Source: Pseudomonadota bacterium (GTDB taxonomy: Bacteria > Pseudomonadota > Gammaproteobacteria > Burkholderiales > SHXO01). From it: DNA of 9,809 bases. The position numbers and the translations under genes were made by a program. The DNA lies in the NCBI GenBank assembly GCA_023430065.1, contig JAEZCG010000258.1:1-9809 (forward strand), in the 5' to 3' direction. Numbering within the stretch: the stretch's first letter is position 1; every line of letters starts with the position of its first letter. Positions 1 through 5,662 of this stretch are shown here, piece by piece. The notes under the pieces were generated by a model. That model was not told the DNA's origin. It saw only the letters and a list, made by a program, of their open reading frames with translations, and made no database searches.

Positions 1-2
1 TC

Positions 3-767
3 GTCGCTGCGCGCGACGCCGAGCTAGGCAAGGTACGCGATATCCATTTCGACGATGCGCACTGGACGGTACGCCACATCGAGGTCGATACCGGCGGCTG
101 GCTCATCGGCCGCCGCGTCCTGATCTCTCCGCACGCCATCGAGTCGTTCGACTGGGCAGGCCATCGCCTGTATATCGGTCTCACACGTGAGCAGGTGGAG
201 AACAGCCCGCCGGTCTCGGCAGATCAGCCCGTCTCGCGTGAACAGGAGGCTTCCCTCTACTTGCACTATGGCTACCCGGCGTACTGGAGCGGTCCCGGGC
301 CGTTCGGGGCGGGCGGACTGCCGATGGCCCCCGGCCTCGCCGCACCCCAGGGAGAGCCCTTCGCCCCAGCGCCCCCTTCCGTGGAGGCCGGGAACCGCGA
401 GGCGATGGAGCGCGCACGCGGCGAAACCGGATCGCTGCGCAGCTGCAACGAGGTGCTCGGCTACGGCGTCGCGGCGACCGACGGTGACATCGGCCATGTG
501 GAGGACTTTCTCGTCGACGAGGCGGACTGGACCCTGCGCTACGTGCTGATCGACACGCGCAACTGGTTGCTGGGGAAGCGCGTGCCGATTCCCGTCCAAT
601 GGATCCGCAACGTCAGCTGGCCCGACGAGAAGATTTTCGTGGATATGGACCGCGGGCGCATCCAGTCCAGCCCCGAATATCTGGGCAGCATGGACCGCGA
701 CTACGAAGCCAAGCTCCACGCTCACTATGGCCGAGAGGGCTATTGGCAGCGCGCCGTGCACGGCTAG
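3..767 (+). CDS. PRC-barrel domain protein with two barrel copies, 5' end outside window
   Basis: The reading frame is open from the window edge, so the start lies upstream; 254 codons are visible before the TAG at 765-767. Two PRC-barrel-like units can be read. The first covers about codons 1-60, with GKVRDIHFDD and GGWLIGRRVLI followed by IESFDW. The second covers about codons 155-225, with GHVEDFLVDE and NWLLGKRVPIP followed by IRNVSWPDEKIFVDM. A proline- and glycine-rich linker with an aromatic YGYPAYW stretch joins them. The tail DYEAKLHAHYGREGYW is typical of proteobacterial two-barrel PRC proteins. PRC barrels are small beta-barrels found in ribosome maturation factor RimM and photosynthetic reaction centre subunit H; members of this subgroup have no settled function, and stress or envelope roles are only guesses. 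No signal peptide or membrane segment is visible in this part. The family call is firm; the function is not known. Confidence 0.85.
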   Translation, partial: VAARDAELGKVRDIHFDDAHWTVRHIEVDTGGWLIGRRVLISPHAIESFDWAGHRLYIGLTREQVENSPPVSADQPVSREQEASLYLHYGYPAYWSGPGPFGAGGLPMAPGLAAPQGEPFAPAPPSVEAGNREAMERARGETGSLRSCNEVLGYGVAATDGDIGHVEDFLVDEADWTLRYVLIDTRNWLLGKRVPIPVQWIRNVSWPDEKIFVDMDRGRIQSSPEYLGSMDRDYEAKLHAHYGREGYWQRAVHG

Positions 768-809
768 GCCGTTCCCCTTCGGTCGGAATGAACGCTGAGG
801 GAGCACGGC

Positions 810-901
810 GTCATCCCGATCGTCATCCCAATGTCCCGTCATTCCAGGCGCGAGCGCAATCTACCACGGTGTCATCCCGAGCCAACGGCGAGGGATCCTC
901 G
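810..901. repeat. Cluster of GTCATTCC-type intergenic repeat cores
   Basis: The gene-free stretch 768-1040 contains four close copies of a GTCAT(C/T)CC core, starting at 810, 822, 838 and 871. The last is the fullest: GTCATCCCGAGC, a short spacer, then GCGAGGGATCCTCG. This resembles the dispersed GTCATTCCGAGCGCAGCGAGGAATC-type repeats seen between genes in many bacterial genomes. No open frame with coding character and no U-tract terminator was seen in the rest of the stretch. Such repeats often accumulate next to recombination sites, which fits the truncated gene that begins at 1041. Confidence 0.5.
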
Positions 902-1040
902 CCTTGCTGCACGCCGATCACGCGCCCCGACACTTCAAGCCCCTGAACCACCGGCGCAAATAATGCGCGCCTGACCCACTTTCGTCTAAAATCGTCGTCA
1001 AAACAGAACACCTAGAACGACGTGGTTCCACTCGAGTCCG

Positions 1041-2156
1041 ATGCCCGCCAAGACGGACTGGTACGGTGACGAATCCACGAAGGGGCGACACCGCCGTTTC
1101 GTGGACACGTTACGGCCTGCCGATTCGGAGGCAGGCATCATCGCCGGCGTCGGCAACACGGACTTCCTGCAGGCCATCTCGCTGTTCTACACGCGTGAGC
1201 GGCGACGCGAGGCCGAGAAGTCAGGCAAGCAGGGCAAGGAACTGCCGGCCGTCACGGGCAACCGGCACGCACTGCTGGACCTGCCGCTCACGGCATACAA
1301 GCAGTACGAGAAGCAGGTCGAGCGCGGCTTCGTGCAGGCGGCGACGTTCCTGCACATGCTGCACATCTACCGGATCTTCGACTTGCCCTACCAGTCGCAG
1401 CTTGTGCCCTTGGCGGCCATCATTGCCGACATCGGCGACGCCTGGGAGCACGAGGCACACCGGGCCAAGCTCGTGCGCTGGTACTGGTACGGCGTGTTCG
1501 GTGAACTCTACGGCTCTGCGGTCGAGTCGCGCATCGCGCGCGACTTCATGGAGGTGCCAGCATGGTTGAATGGCGGCCCCGAGCCTTCGACGGTCAGCGA
1601 GACGATCTTCCGCGCCGACCGCCTTAAGACGATGCGCATGCGCCTCTCGGCAGCCTACAAGGGCCTCAACGCCCTGCTGATGAAGGAAGGCGCGCAGGAC
1701 TTCCGTTCCGGCCAGAAGTTCGACCACACGGTGTTCTTCGGCGAGAACGTCGACATCCATCACATCTTCCCGCAGGACTGGTGCAAGAAGCAGAGCATCA
1801 AGCCGGAGGTGTACGACTCGATCATCAACAAGACCCCGCTGGCGTTCCGCACCAACCGCATCATCGGGGGTATCGCGCCCTCCGAGTACCTGGCAAAGCT
1901 GGAGAAGGGCGATGGCGTGACCCCAGCGATCGACCCGGCCAGGCTGGATGACTTTCTGCGCTCGCATCTCATCGACCCCAATGCCCTGCGAGGGGATCAG
2001 TTCGATGCCTTCATGGCCGATCGGCAGAAGCAACTGCTGCGGTTGATCGAGCAGGCGACGGGAAAACCCGCGTATGCCGGGGAGGTCGCGGAAGAAGGGG
2101 AGGACATCCAGGGCGACGAGGATTCGGTCGAGGCCGGGATGACAATGGTCAGATAA
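1041..2156 (+). CDS. DUF1524 (HNH-like) C-terminal part of a DUF262/DUF1524 protein, probably 5'-truncated
   Basis: The 371-residue product matches the C-terminal half of GmrSD-type proteins, which are modification-dependent restriction nucleases. Full members run to about 600-700 residues, with an N-terminal DUF262 domain (ParB-like nucleotide-using fold, DGQQR motif) followed by a helical region and DUF1524. Here the helical part covers about residues 35-215, including TDFLQAISL, RWYWYGVFGELYGSA and SAAYKGLNALLM. DUF1524 covers about 225-285, with the HNH-like core VDIHHIFPQDWC (His240, His241), then NKTPLAFRTNRIIGG carrying the conserved Asn residues. The DUF262 domain is absent: the frame closes at a TAA at 987-989 and no DGQQR is seen upstream. 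The start is weak, with no clear Shine-Dalgarno sequence before ATG 1041. The acidic tail (EVAEEGEDIQGDEDSVE) looks disordered. It is most likely a non-functional remnant, though a stand-alone nuclease domain cannot be excluded. Confidence 0.8.
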   Translation: MPAKTDWYGDESTKGRHRRFVDTLRPADSEAGIIAGVGNTDFLQAISLFYTRERRREAEKSGKQGKELPAVTGNRHALLDLPLTAYKQYEKQVERGFVQAATFLHMLHIYRIFDLPYQSQLVPLAAIIADIGDAWEHEAHRAKLVRWYWYGVFGELYGSAVESRIARDFMEVPAWLNGGPEPSTVSETIFRADRLKTMRMRLSAAYKGLNALLMKEGAQDFRSGQKFDHTVFFGENVDIHHIFPQDWCKKQSIKPEVYDSIINKTPLAFRTNRIIGGIAPSEYLAKLEKGDGVTPAIDPARLDDFLRSHLIDPNALRGDQFDAFMADRQKQLLRLIEQATGKPAYAGEVAEEGEDIQGDEDSVEAGMTMVR

Positions 2157-2204
2157 ACAACGTTCGCCCATCAGGCACGTTGACGCTAAAATCGGCTTCG
2201 GAAC

Positions 2205-2255
2205 GTTCAGTTTGTGCTTTTGTTCATAATATATGAACACGCAGATAACTTGAAC
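2205..2255. promoter_or_regulatory. Operator module 1: four GTTCA/TGAAC half-sites
   Basis: Half-sites are GTTCA at 2205-2209 and 2222-2226, and TGAAC at 2234-2238 and 2251-2255. The pattern GTTCA-N12-GTTCA-N7-TGAAC-N12-TGAAC is a palindrome centred on 2230. The inner pair extends to GTTCAT-N5-ATGAAC. The last half-site lies inside the -35 hexamer (2250-2255) of the predicted abiE promoter. AbiEi antitoxins are known to repress their own promoters by binding inverted repeats, so AbiEi is the likely ligand; this is an inference. Confidence 0.75.
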
Positions 2256-2278
2256 AAAACTCCGGAAATGTTCATAAT
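2250..2278 (+). promoter_or_regulatory. Sigma-70-type promoter of the abiE operon
   Basis: A -35 hexamer TTGAAC (2250-2255) and a -10 hexamer CATAAT (2273-2278, five of six matches to TATAAT) are separated by exactly 17 bp, in the most AT-rich part of the window. Transcription would start near 2285, leaving a leader of about 30 nt before ATG 2315. Both hexamers overlap GTTCA/TGAAC half-sites, one from each operator module. Confidence 0.65.
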
Positions 2279-2320
2279 CCCGTATCGTTCACTCGTCATG
2301 AACGGCTTGCGGAAATGAAC
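2270..2320. promoter_or_regulatory. Operator module 2: four GTTCA/TGAAC half-sites
   Basis: Half-sites are GTTCA at 2270-2274 and 2287-2291, and TGAAC at 2299-2303 and 2316-2320. Spacings are identical to module 1 (N12, N7, N12), the palindrome is centred on 2295, and every half-site lies exactly 65 bp after its counterpart. The spacer bases differ between the modules, so the conserved spacing is not simply a recent duplication. The first half-site overlaps the -10 hexamer, and the last includes part of the start codon (ATGAAC, Met-Asn). A bound repressor would cover everything from the -10 to the translation start. Confidence 0.75.
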
Positions 2321-3367
2321 AAGGCTACCGAAACCGAGCTGATCGACCGTGCAACGCAGGGACTACGAGACCTGGGGCTGAAGGTCGTCGTGCTCAAAGA
2401 GCCGCGCGGCGCGGGCGCTCTCCGAGCGGACGCTTGGCTGCGCATCGGCAAGGGCAAGGAGACGACCGACTACCTGGTCGAAACCAAGCGTGTCGTGACC
2501 CCTGCCACCCTCGGCGCGACGCTGGCACAGCTTCGCGATCAAGCCGCCACCGCGAAACGGCCGGCGCTGCTGATCGCCGACTACCTGACCCCTCCTGTTG
2601 CAGAAAAGCTGCGCGAACAGCAGCAGCAGTTCGCGGATGCCGTGGGGAACGCATACCTGGAGGGACCTGCCCTCTTCGTCTACGTGATGGGTCGCAAGCC
2701 GCTAGCCGAGCAGGCCCGCACTCGAACAGCAAAGACGTTCACCGCCAACGGTCTGAAAGTCCTGTTTGCGCTGCTATGCGATCCGGCGCTCGCTGCAGAA
2801 CCGCACCGGACAATTGCAGCCGCTGCGGGCGTCGCTTTGGGCGCTGTCCCTGCCGTACTGGCTGCCCTCCTGGAAGCGGGCCACCTGCTGACTGCAGAGA
2901 GGCACCGCCGGCTGAACGCGACCAAACGTCTGCTCGACGAATGGGCCCTCGCATACGCACGGTTGCTGCGACCGAAGACCATCACCGCTACGTACAACAC
3001 GCCGCACTTCGAAGCGTGGAAGTACTGGAAGATCCACCCGGACCAGGCTCGATGGGGCGGTGAACCCGCCGCGCACCTCCTGGTGCGCCACTTGAAGCCG
3101 GGCGTGCTGACCCTCTACGCAGACAAGCTGCCGCCGAAGCTGATGATCGAGAAGCGCATTGTTCCTACAGGAGCATTAGCTTTGCCCCCGTATCTGGAAG
3201 TGCGAAAGCCCTTCTGGGGCGAGACTTTACTGAACGACGTTCCGGGCAACACCGTACCGCCCGTGCTCGTGTACGCGGACCTGCTCGCAACGGGCGATGG
3301 TCGTTGCATCGAGACCGCGCAGATGATCTATGACGCTTACCTTGCTGAACTTCACCCTGCGGCCTGA
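2315..3367 (+). CDS. abiEi: AbiEi-family antitoxin of a type IV toxin-antitoxin system
   Basis: This 350-residue protein belongs to the AbiEi_2/COG4861-type antitoxins. They counter a nucleotidyltransferase toxin without binding it directly and repress their own operon. About residues 1-125 form a domain with the pattern RADAWLRIG (Asp39) then YLVETKR (Glu56, Lys58) and a helix LAQLRDQA, which looks like the D...ExK core of the PD-(D/E)XK nuclease fold. FADAVGNAYLEGP (about 106-118) is typical of the family. A winged helix-turn-helix is likely at about 142-200 (HRTIAAAAGVALGAVPAVLAALLEAGHLL, about 164-192). The remainder resembles the AbiEi C-terminal region. ATG 2315 is chosen because it follows the promoter at normal leader distance and ends the operator pattern; the Shine-Dalgarno is weak (GCGGAA). 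The toxin gene overlaps its last 38 bp. The family call is firm; nuclease ancestry of the N-terminal domain is inferred. Confidence 0.82.
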   Translation: MNKATETELIDRATQGLRDLGLKVVVLKEPRGAGALRADAWLRIGKGKETTDYLVETKRVVTPATLGATLAQLRDQAATAKRPALLIADYLTPPVAEKLREQQQQFADAVGNAYLEGPALFVYVMGRKPLAEQARTRTAKTFTANGLKVLFALLCDPALAAEPHRTIAAAAGVALGAVPAVLAALLEAGHLLTAERHRRLNATKRLLDEWALAYARLLRPKTITATYNTPHFEAWKYWKIHPDQARWGGEPAAHLLVRHLKPGVLTLYADKLPPKLMIEKRIVPTGALALPPYLEVRKPFWGETLLNDVPGNTVPPVLVYADLLATGDGRCIETAQMIYDAYLAELHPAA

Positions 3368-4175
3368 TCTCGGTCTGCACGCGCAGATCGTCGCGGACAT
3401 CAGCGGCGTTGCGGAACCGCTCGGCATCACGCCGTTGATTGTCGGCGCGTTCGCGCGGGATCTGCATCTACTCTACGGCCATGGCATCGAGACACTGCGA
3501 CAGACCGAGGACATCGACTTCGCTCTGGCCGTGCCGGATTGGGGTGCATTTGATGAGCTTCAGGAGCGGTTGATCAAGACTGGACGGTTCTCACGCTCAT
3601 CGGCGGCAGCACATCGGCTGCGCCACCGGAGCGACTTGCCGATCGACCTGGTCCCATTCGGTCATGTCGAGACCCGCGAGCGAAAGATCGCCTGGCCCCC
3701 GCGCGGCGAGGTGGTGATGGACGCGTTTGGCTTCCGCGAAGCACAGGCAACCGCAATTGACGTGCTTCTTCCTGGCGACGTGCCGGCCCACGTCGTCTCG
3801 TTACCGGCTCTTGCATTGCTGAAGATCGTGTGTTGGAACGATCGTCACTATGCGGCACCACGCAAGGATGCGCATGACCTGATGCTCATCGTAATAAGCT
3901 ACCTGCCTGCCGGAAACGAGGCGCGCCTGTTCGATGAGTTCGTTGACTGGACACAGGAGGATAGTTTCGACTATGAATTGGCAGGCGCCAGGATGCTCGG
4001 GCATGACGTTCGCGCGCTGCTCGATGCCCAGGGCATCGAGAGGGTCGGGCGCGTGCTGGCCGATCAGGCCGATACGGGGACACCGGCGCGGCTTCCATCC
4101 GAAATGGCGCCGGGCAACCCCGATCGGGCGCGCGCTCTTCTCGATGCAATGCTCGGCGGCATGATGGAAAGCTGA
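3330..4175 (+). CDS. abiEii: AbiEii-type nucleotidyltransferase toxin
   Basis: The 281-residue product is a predicted nucleotidyltransferase toxin, the partner of the AbiEi protein. Toxins of this class (AbiEii, MenT) use NTPs and in studied cases add nucleotides to tRNA or block growth during phage infection. The four expected motifs are visible: IVGAFARD (Gly39, Arg43, Asp44); TEDIDFAL with Asp61 and Asp63, the metal-binding DxD; PIDLVPFG with Asp106, the third acidic residue; and LLKIVCWNDRHYAAPRKDAHDL with Lys165, Lys179, Asp180 and Asp183, the AbiEii motif IV. No key residue is missing, so it should be active. The start at 3330 lies 38 bp inside the antitoxin gene with no strong Shine-Dalgarno, suggesting translational coupling that keeps the toxin subordinate to the antitoxin. 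It shares the promoter and double operator at 2205-2320. Confidence 0.82.
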   Translation: MTLTLLNFTLRPDLGLHAQIVADISGVAEPLGITPLIVGAFARDLHLLYGHGIETLRQTEDIDFALAVPDWGAFDELQERLIKTGRFSRSSAAAHRLRHRSDLPIDLVPFGHVETRERKIAWPPRGEVVMDAFGFREAQATAIDVLLPGDVPAHVVSLPALALLKIVCWNDRHYAAPRKDAHDLMLIVISYLPAGNEARLFDEFVDWTQEDSFDYELAGARMLGHDVRALLDAQGIERVGRVLADQADTGTPARLPSEMAPGNPDRARALLDAMLGGMMES

Positions 4176-4180
4176 CGTCG

Positions 4181-4261
4181 ATGAACAGTTCCACCCTCAT
4201 CCAGAAGCTCTGGAACTACTGCAACGTCCTGCGCGACGACGGCATGAGCTGTGGCCGATGA
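4181..4261 (+). pseudogene. hsdM: 5' stub of a type I restriction-modification methylase gene (hsdM)
   Basis: The 26-codon frame starting at ATG 4181 reads MNSSTLIQKLWNYCNVLRDD then GMSCGR and a TGA at 4259-4261. The first 23 or so residues are the characteristic HsdM N-terminus (QKLWNYCNVLRDDG), which in complete proteins continues with YxDYVEQLTFLLFLKM over about 500 residues. Similarity ends near 4250, and no continuation was found in the other two forward frames downstream. The stub follows the toxin stop codon by five bases, with GGAAAG upstream as a plausible ribosome binding site, so hsdM was probably the next gene of this locus before breakage. It cannot make a methylase. It marks the right edge of the defence fragment. 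Confidence 0.72.
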
Positions 4262-4405
4262 CCACCCCGCACACCGCGGCGGGGCGCGCGACCATCACAC
4301 GCCCCCGATCGCGTGTGCACTTTCGCTCTCGTGGCACGGCAAGCCACAGGGGTTCCAGCCGCGGCGGCGATGCGCTACCCTGCGGAAGGATAAGGAGCCA
4401 CAAAG

Positions 4406-4507
4406 ATGACCGATATCGTCGCCTCGTCCTCGCTCCCCCAAATCGGACGACTCTCCGATGCGGGCGGCGCGTGCAAAGGGCGGAAGCAACCCGCGATGAC
4501 TGCATGA
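4406..4507 (+). CDS. 33-residue leader ORF coupled to otsB
   Basis: A strong Shine-Dalgarno AAGGAG (4392-4397) sits eight bases before ATG 4406. The frame encodes 33 residues, beginning MTDIVASSSLPQIGRLSDAG and ending QPAMTA, and stops at TGA 4505-4507. The stop shares the sequence ATGA (4504-4507) with the otsB start codon, the classic layout for termination-reinitiation. otsB itself has no properly spaced Shine-Dalgarno; the nearest GGAAG (4482-4486) is 17 bases away. I do not recognise the peptide, and it has no membrane segment or obvious regulatory codon run. It could be a real small protein, a coupling leader that sets otsB translation, or the remnant of an earlier gene. Promoter signals upstream are poor. 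Confidence 0.45.
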   Translation: MTDIVASSSLPQIGRLSDAGGACKGRKQPAMTA

Positions 4508-5250
4508 CCCTGCGACCTGCCCTGCTCAGGCCTCGTGACGCGCTGTTCCTCGACGTCGACGGCACGCTGCTGCCGATCGTCGCGCGCCCGCAGGATGTGC
4601 GCGTCGACTCGGCGCTGCGCGCGCTGCTCAGGCGGCTGCGCGATGCGCTCGGCGGCGCGCTCGCGCTGGTGAGCGGGCGATCCATCGCCGAGATCGACCA
4701 GCTGTTCGATCCGCTGGTGCTGCCGCTTGCCGGGCAGCACGGTTACGAGCGCCGCGACGCCTCGTTGGGTGTGCATCGTTCCGAAGTGCTCGCGCCCCCG
4801 CTGGACGAGGCGGTGGCAACGCTCACGGAATTCTCGCGCCGCCATGCAGGACTGCTGGTCGAGCAGAAGGGTGCGAGCGTCGCCCTGCACTATCGTTTGG
4901 CACCGGAACTGGCCGATGCGGCGCGCGCGCAGGTGGAGTCGCTCGCCGAGCACCTGGCGCCGCATTACACGCTGATGGCCGGCAAGATGGTGTTCGAACT
5001 CAAACCCGCGCACACCGACAAGGGCGGCGCGATCCGCGCGTTCATGCAGGAACCGCCGTTCGTCGGCCGCGTTCCGGTGTTTCTCGGAGACGACGTCACG
5101 GACGAGTTCGGATTCGCCGCCGTGGAGGAACTCGGTGGGGAATCGATCAAGATCGGACCTGGTGTCACGCGCGCACGCTGGCGCCTGAACGGCGCGGCGG
5201 ACGTGCGCGGCTGGCTCAACGGCTCGCTGGAGGCGCTGCGCGCTGGCTGA
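4504..5250 (+). CDS. otsB: Trehalose-6-phosphate phosphatase
   Basis: OtsB removes phosphate from trehalose 6-phosphate, the last step of the OtsA/OtsB route to the osmoprotectant trehalose in the cytoplasm. The 248-residue product has HAD-superfamily motifs in order: FLDVDGTLL (nucleophile Asp17, Asp19), LVSGRS (Ser57), Lys173 in HTDKGGAI, and LGDDVTDEFGF (Asp196, Asp197, Asp200). GQHGYE, ELKPAHTDKGGAI and the final GVTRARWRL match the OtsB cap and C-terminal regions, and the length is typical. ATG 4504 is chosen because similarity starts a few residues later and because of the ATGA overlap with the leader ORF. An in-frame GTG at 4471 is possible but has no better ribosome binding site. An otsA synthase gene is not in the window on either side, so otsB stands apart from its usual partner here. 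It converges on the minus-strand operon with a 5-bp gap. Confidence 0.9.
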   Translation: MTLRPALLRPRDALFLDVDGTLLPIVARPQDVRVDSALRALLRRLRDALGGALALVSGRSIAEIDQLFDPLVLPLAGQHGYERRDASLGVHRSEVLAPPLDEAVATLTEFSRRHAGLLVEQKGASVALHYRLAPELADAARAQVESLAEHLAPHYTLMAGKMVFELKPAHTDKGGAIRAFMQEPPFVGRVPVFLGDDVTDEFGFAAVEELGGESIKIGPGVTRARWRLNGAADVRGWLNGSLEALRAG

Positions 5251-5255
5251 GCGCC

Positions 5256-5660
5256 CTACGCAGGCATGGACGCCTGCGAGGTGCGGCGCGCGCGCAGCGT
5301 GGCGGCATTCGCCATCAGATAGCCCAGCAACAGCGTGAAGCAGCCGAGCACGAAGATCTTGTTGACGAACCAGTTGGTGCGGAAGATCGTCCACTCCGGT
5401 GCCGAGAGGAACAGCACGAATTTGCTGACCACGATGACGATCTCGGCCACCGCGACGATGGTGGCCAGCGCGTAGCTGTAGCGCTGCCAGTTCAGCAGCG
5501 CCCATCCCACCCACACGTGCACCACCGGCCAGAAATCCAGGTAGACGTACGATGTCGGCGGCTCGCCGCGCGAGAGCGCGTAGCCGATGGGGAAGAGATA
5601 CTTGATGACGACCGTCCAGGCCGCCAGGATGAACAGGAAGTGGGCGAAGAAGCGCAGCAT
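5256..5660 (-). CDS. Small four-helix inner-membrane protein, function unknown
   Basis: The 134-residue product is strongly hydrophobic. Four membrane segments can be read, at about residues 4-25 (FAHFLFILAAWTVVIKYLF), 37-55 (FWPVVHVWVGWALLNW), 62-85 (LATIVAVAEIVIVVSKFVLFL) and 98-118 (NKIFVLGCFTLLLGYLMA). The C-terminal tail is short and basic. ATG 5660 is preceded by AGGGAT at good spacing and lies two bases after the AlkB stop codon; a longer frame upstream only overlaps AlkB in another phase. I do not recognise the family. It is the last gene of the operon, so a role linked to the redox or damage functions upstream is possible but not shown. Confidence 0.75.
   Translation of the reverse strand: MLRFFAHFLFILAAWTVVIKYLFPIGYALSRGEPPTSYVYLDFWPVVHVWVGWALLNWQRYSYALATIVAVAEIVIVVSKFVLFLSAPEWTIFRTNWFVNKIFVLGCFTLLLGYLMANAATLRARRTSQASMPA
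5259..5278 (+). terminator. Hairpin at the otsB/membrane-protein convergence
   Basis: A perfect 7-bp stem CGCAGGC / GCCTGCG with a 6-nt loop lies nine bases after the otsB stop. It overlaps the last codons of the minus-strand membrane protein gene. No U-tract follows on either strand, so it may slow or end transcription from one or both sides but is not a canonical intrinsic terminator. Confidence 0.3.
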
Positions 5661-5662
5661 CG

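Larger units (their letters stand above)
1000..4250. other. Inferred captured defence-island fragment
   Basis: This block is made only of defence-type genes: an orphan DUF1524 half-gene, a complete AbiEi/AbiEii pair and the first codons of hsdM. All are on the + strand, and the two outer genes are broken at the outer edges of the block. The flanks (PRC-barrel gene and otsB) are ordinary chromosomal genes. The spacer at 2157-2314 is clearly AT-rich; 2221-2280 is only one third GC, far below the rest of the window. No integrase, transposase, tRNA or direct repeat was found at either edge, so the mode of entry is unknown. The edges given are approximate: the right one is where HsdM similarity ends near 4250, and the left one is somewhere between the repeat cluster and 1041. 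Confidence 0.5.

Noticed and set aside
1015..1028. GAAC-N6-GTTC inverted repeat just before the DUF1524 start, resembling the abiE operator half-site
   Set aside because: It matches only four of the five bases in each half, lacks the 12/7/12 spacing, and stands alone; a chance match is likely.
2180..2192. TTGACG followed by TAAAAT upstream of the abiE promoter, with CTAAAATCG also at 986-994
   Set aside because: The two hexamers are one base apart, so they cannot act as -35 and -10 together. The 9-base match between the two spacers is too short to call a repeat.
1221..2240. 339-codon minus-strand open frame opposite the DUF1524 gene
   Set aside because: The + strand shows a clear DUF1524 signature (IHHIFPQDWC). 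The antisense product has no domain and the base composition of a shadow frame.
4331..4347. Possible sigma-54 promoter (TGGCAC) upstream of otsB
   Set aside because: The matching TTGC -12 element is missing at the required distance. The sequence is instead a short GTGGC/GCCAC inverted repeat.
4258..4503. Longer form of OtsB starting at ATG 4258
   Set aside because: The extra 82 residues are Arg-rich with no OtsB similarity, overlap the hsdM stub, and have no ribosome binding site.
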